DNA of 20,364 nucleotides from the IMG/VR virus record IMGVR_UViG_3300030328_003608, positions 1-20,364 of that record, one strand, 5' to 3'. Shown here in pieces: positions 20,277-20,364 of this stretch. The notes below the pieces were generated by a model, which made no database searches, was not told where the DNA came from, and was given only the letters and a program-made list of their open reading frames with translations. The stretch comes from a virus. The number at the start of each line of letters is the position of its first letter. Positions within the stretch are counted from its first letter, which is position 1. Both the position numbers and the translations under genes were made by a program.

Positions 20277-20305
20277 AAAATACCATTTCTAGGCAGCTAT
20301 GTCAA
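20277..20305 (-). promoter_or_regulatory. TTGACATAG-family promoter (weaker -10)
   Basis: TTGACA at 20305-20300, 17-base spacer, TATTTT at 20282-20277. Same -35 and following TAG as the other copies. Bases 20306-20364 upstream hold no gene I can support. Confidence 0.65.
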
Positions 20306-20364
20306 ACTCTTGACTTTGTAGCACTACGGTTTCACATTGCTTTTCTTTGAGAAACTACGGTATG

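Noticed and set aside
20306-20364. End of an upstream coding region
   Set aside because: All three leftward frames contain stops in this short stretch and no start; nothing can be assigned.

Overview
The window looks like part of an AT-rich lytic phage genome, most likely a marine podovirus-type phage of an alphaproteobacterium such as SAR11. This rests on the gene set (primase, DnaB-type helicase, family A DNA polymerase, Cas4-like exonuclease, small endonuclease), the low GC, very tight packing with ATGA/TAATG start-stop overlaps, and many short orphan genes. The host assignment is inference. No integrase, RNA polymerase, tRNA or CRISPR was seen, and nearly all promoters found are ordinary sigma70-type, so transcription probably relies on the host polymerase.

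Layout: bases 1-2755 carry four rightward genes, the tail of a late/structural block, starting with the C-terminal part of a hyperacidic protein that is open at the window edge. Everything from 2729 to 20255 runs leftward and the two blocks meet in a convergent 27-bp coding overlap. Reading the leftward block from its upstream (right) end: 20.3-16.2 kb is an early accessory region of short genes cut into small transcription units by a repeated promoter (TTGACATAG, N17 spacer, GATAAT/TATTAT/TATAAT), intrinsic terminators and 5' leader hairpins. It contains several tiny membrane proteins and one gene that seems to start with AUA. From 16.2 to 14.4 kb lies an operon with a 314-aa orphan protein and a small lipoprotein. 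From 14.45 to 13.84 kb is a gene-free, GC-richer stretch of about 610 nt that folds into many long perfect stems and ends in an intrinsic terminator: a large structured noncoding RNA. From 13.8 to 7.3 kb is the replication block (primase, C5 DNA methyltransferase with a second long reading frame inside it, small genes, helicase, polymerase). From 7.3 to 2.7 kb is the nuclease/nucleotide block (putative ssDNA-binding protein, Cas4-like exonuclease, PD-(D/E)XK endonuclease, metallophosphoesterase, 2OG-Fe(II) oxygenase, DUF6378-like protein).

How the parts work together: primase, helicase, polymerase, ssDNA-binding candidate and the two nucleases make a compact replication/recombination set. The methyltransferase probably modifies phage DNA against restriction. 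The small membrane and lipoproteins are candidates for host-envelope manipulation. The most unusual items are the 610-nt RNA, the apparent dual coding inside the methyltransferase gene, the AUA-start gene, the leaderless primase start fused to a terminator, and the promoter family whose -35 box often contains the stop codon of the gene before it.
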